Shown here: positions 33,181 through 33,618 of the stretch, piece by piece
Numbering within the stretch: position 1 is the first letter of the stretch
How the letters are laid out: each line of letters starts with the position of its first letter
NCBI RefSeq assembly: GCF_937880195.1
Contig: NZ_CALFLA010000066.1
Location: 1-33,618 of the forward strand
Source: an uncultured Blautia sp.
GTDB lineage: Bacteria > Bacillota > Clostridia > Lachnospirales > Lachnospiraceae
Direction of reading: 5' to 3'
DNA length: 33,618 nt
Made by a program: the position numbers and the translations under genes
Notes under the pieces: generated by a model
Told to the model about the DNA's origin: nothing
Database searches by the model: none
The model's input: the letters and a program-made list of their open reading frames with translations, nothing else

Positions 33181-33511
33181 GAAGATTTTACCTTATCTTT
33201 AGCACCGGGAAAAGAAATGTCCCAAGAGAATGCGGAAACTGGAAGACAGAGAAATCTGTTTGTTCCGCGATACTTATGTAATATCTGGGGTGCTTTGTTT
33301 TCGTTCTGTACCTGAAGTAAAATCTATATTTATTTTAACATATTATAAGATATTGGGAAAGATAACATTTTATACAAAAATTCAACATATAATTGTGCAT
33401 TTTGCTAGATATAAGAATTTTCGGAAATATATGAAACTAAAATTAAAATTTCTAAATATAATCAATGGAAATAGGATGCTGTTAAATGCAAGTCAGGAGT
33501 ATGGCAATAAT
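33181..33511. other. AT-rich intergenic stretch without a convincing gene
   Basis: About 330 bases, strongly AT-rich. An open frame of 99 codons crosses it (from 33230), but its start has only a poorly spaced AAGAG and its product is low-complexity, with Ile/Lys/Phe-rich residues and no recognisable family. A partial echo of the preceding hairpin (AATGTCCC at 33217-33224) is present. It may be decayed DNA beside a tRNA gene. Confidence 0.5.
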
Positions 33512-33544
33512 AAAAAAATCCGAAACTGATTAGTTTCGGATTTT
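33512..33544 (-). terminator. Terminator of the tRNA-Met transcript
   Basis: A 13-bp perfect stem (33515-33527 with 33532-33544) with a 4-base loop. On the minus strand it is followed by TTTTTTT, just after the tRNA 3' end. Confidence 0.92.
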
Positions 33545-33546
33545 AG

Positions 33547-33618
33547 TAGCGAGAGGGGGATTCGAACCCTCGACACTACGGGTATGAACCGTATGCTCTA
33601 GCCAACTGAGCTATCTCG
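33547..33618 (-). tRNA. tRNA-Met (CAT), elongator, 5' end cut by the window
   Basis: On the minus strand the D arm GCTC/GAGC, anticodon stem TACGG/CCGTA and loop TTCATAC (anticodon CAT), T loop TTCGAAT and acceptor strand TCTCGCT with discriminator A are visible. The first two bases lie outside the window. CCA is not encoded. Loop bases TTCATAC favour elongator Met over lysidine-type Ile (CAT), and the anticodon stem lacks the three G-C pairs of the initiator. The T stem GAGGG/CCCCC contains one A-C mismatch. Confidence 0.92.

Noticed and set aside
33230..33529. 99-codon frame in the AT-rich stretch before the tRNA
   Set aside because: Poorly placed ribosome site, low-complexity Ile/Lys/Phe composition, and its end runs into the tRNA terminator.
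1..33618. CRISPR array, insertion sequence or prophage
   Set aside because: No regularly spaced repeats, transposase, integrase or phage structural gene was seen anywhere in the window.

Overview
The window looks like the chromosome of an anaerobic, low-GC Gram-positive bacterium of the Clostridia, most likely a gut Lachnospiraceae. The basis is AGGAGG-type ribosome sites, TTGaca/TATAAT promoters, frequent TTG/GTG starts, U-tailed hairpin terminators, YesN/LytS-type regulators, and a DUF3783 gene. The family assignment is inference from protein style, not from a marker gene. Both window ends cut genes: the 3' part of fucI at the left and a tRNA-Met(CAT) lacking two bases at the right.

Layout. 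(1) 3-428: end of L-fucose isomerase with a strong terminator. (2) 529-7346: one promoter drives six genes: three small helical proteins with a W-x-D turn (a WXG100-like look), a long coiled-coil protein, a zinc-finger membrane protein, and a 1438-residue FtsK/EssC-like ATPase built from four related modules. This resembles a stripped-down type VII secretion locus without the known EsaA/EssA/EssB/EsaB partners, and is the best candidate for an undescribed system. (3) 7413-8859: a PflX-like radical SAM protein convergent with an Fe-S flavoprotein. (4) 9015-10077: an AT-rich two-gene cassette, DUF3990 (ADP-ribosyltransferase-like) plus a probable partner. (5) 10293-13976: two surface proteins facing each other, an SH3-repeat membrane-anchored protein and a large papain-like protease with InlB-type and BspA-type repeats.

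(6) 14254-32490: a carbohydrate island. FucU is divergent from an operon encoding class II aldolase, LacI regulator, FGGY kinase, galactitol-1-phosphate-dehydrogenase-like enzyme, PfkB sugar-phosphate kinase and aldo-keto reductase. The operon promoter is near-consensus and carries two identical palindromic operators. Read together, the enzymes can carry a free hexitol to a hexitol phosphate, a ketose phosphate, a ketose bisphosphate and then triose phosphates, with no PTS. Next comes a YesN-type response regulator, a LytS/YesM-type kinase and a membrane-tethered sugar-binding protein, translationally coupled as a three-component sensor. It is followed by a four-gene ribose/galactose-type ABC importer and a rhamnulokinase-family kinase that, with FucI and FucU, probably serves L-fucose.

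(7) 32632-33618: a DUF3783 gene, a solitary long hairpin, an AT-rich stretch with no convincing gene, and tRNA-Met with its terminator on the minus strand. Genes from 26177 to 32490 and fucI use CGT/GTT/CTT-rich codons, unlike the AGA-rich rest, which suggests high expression.
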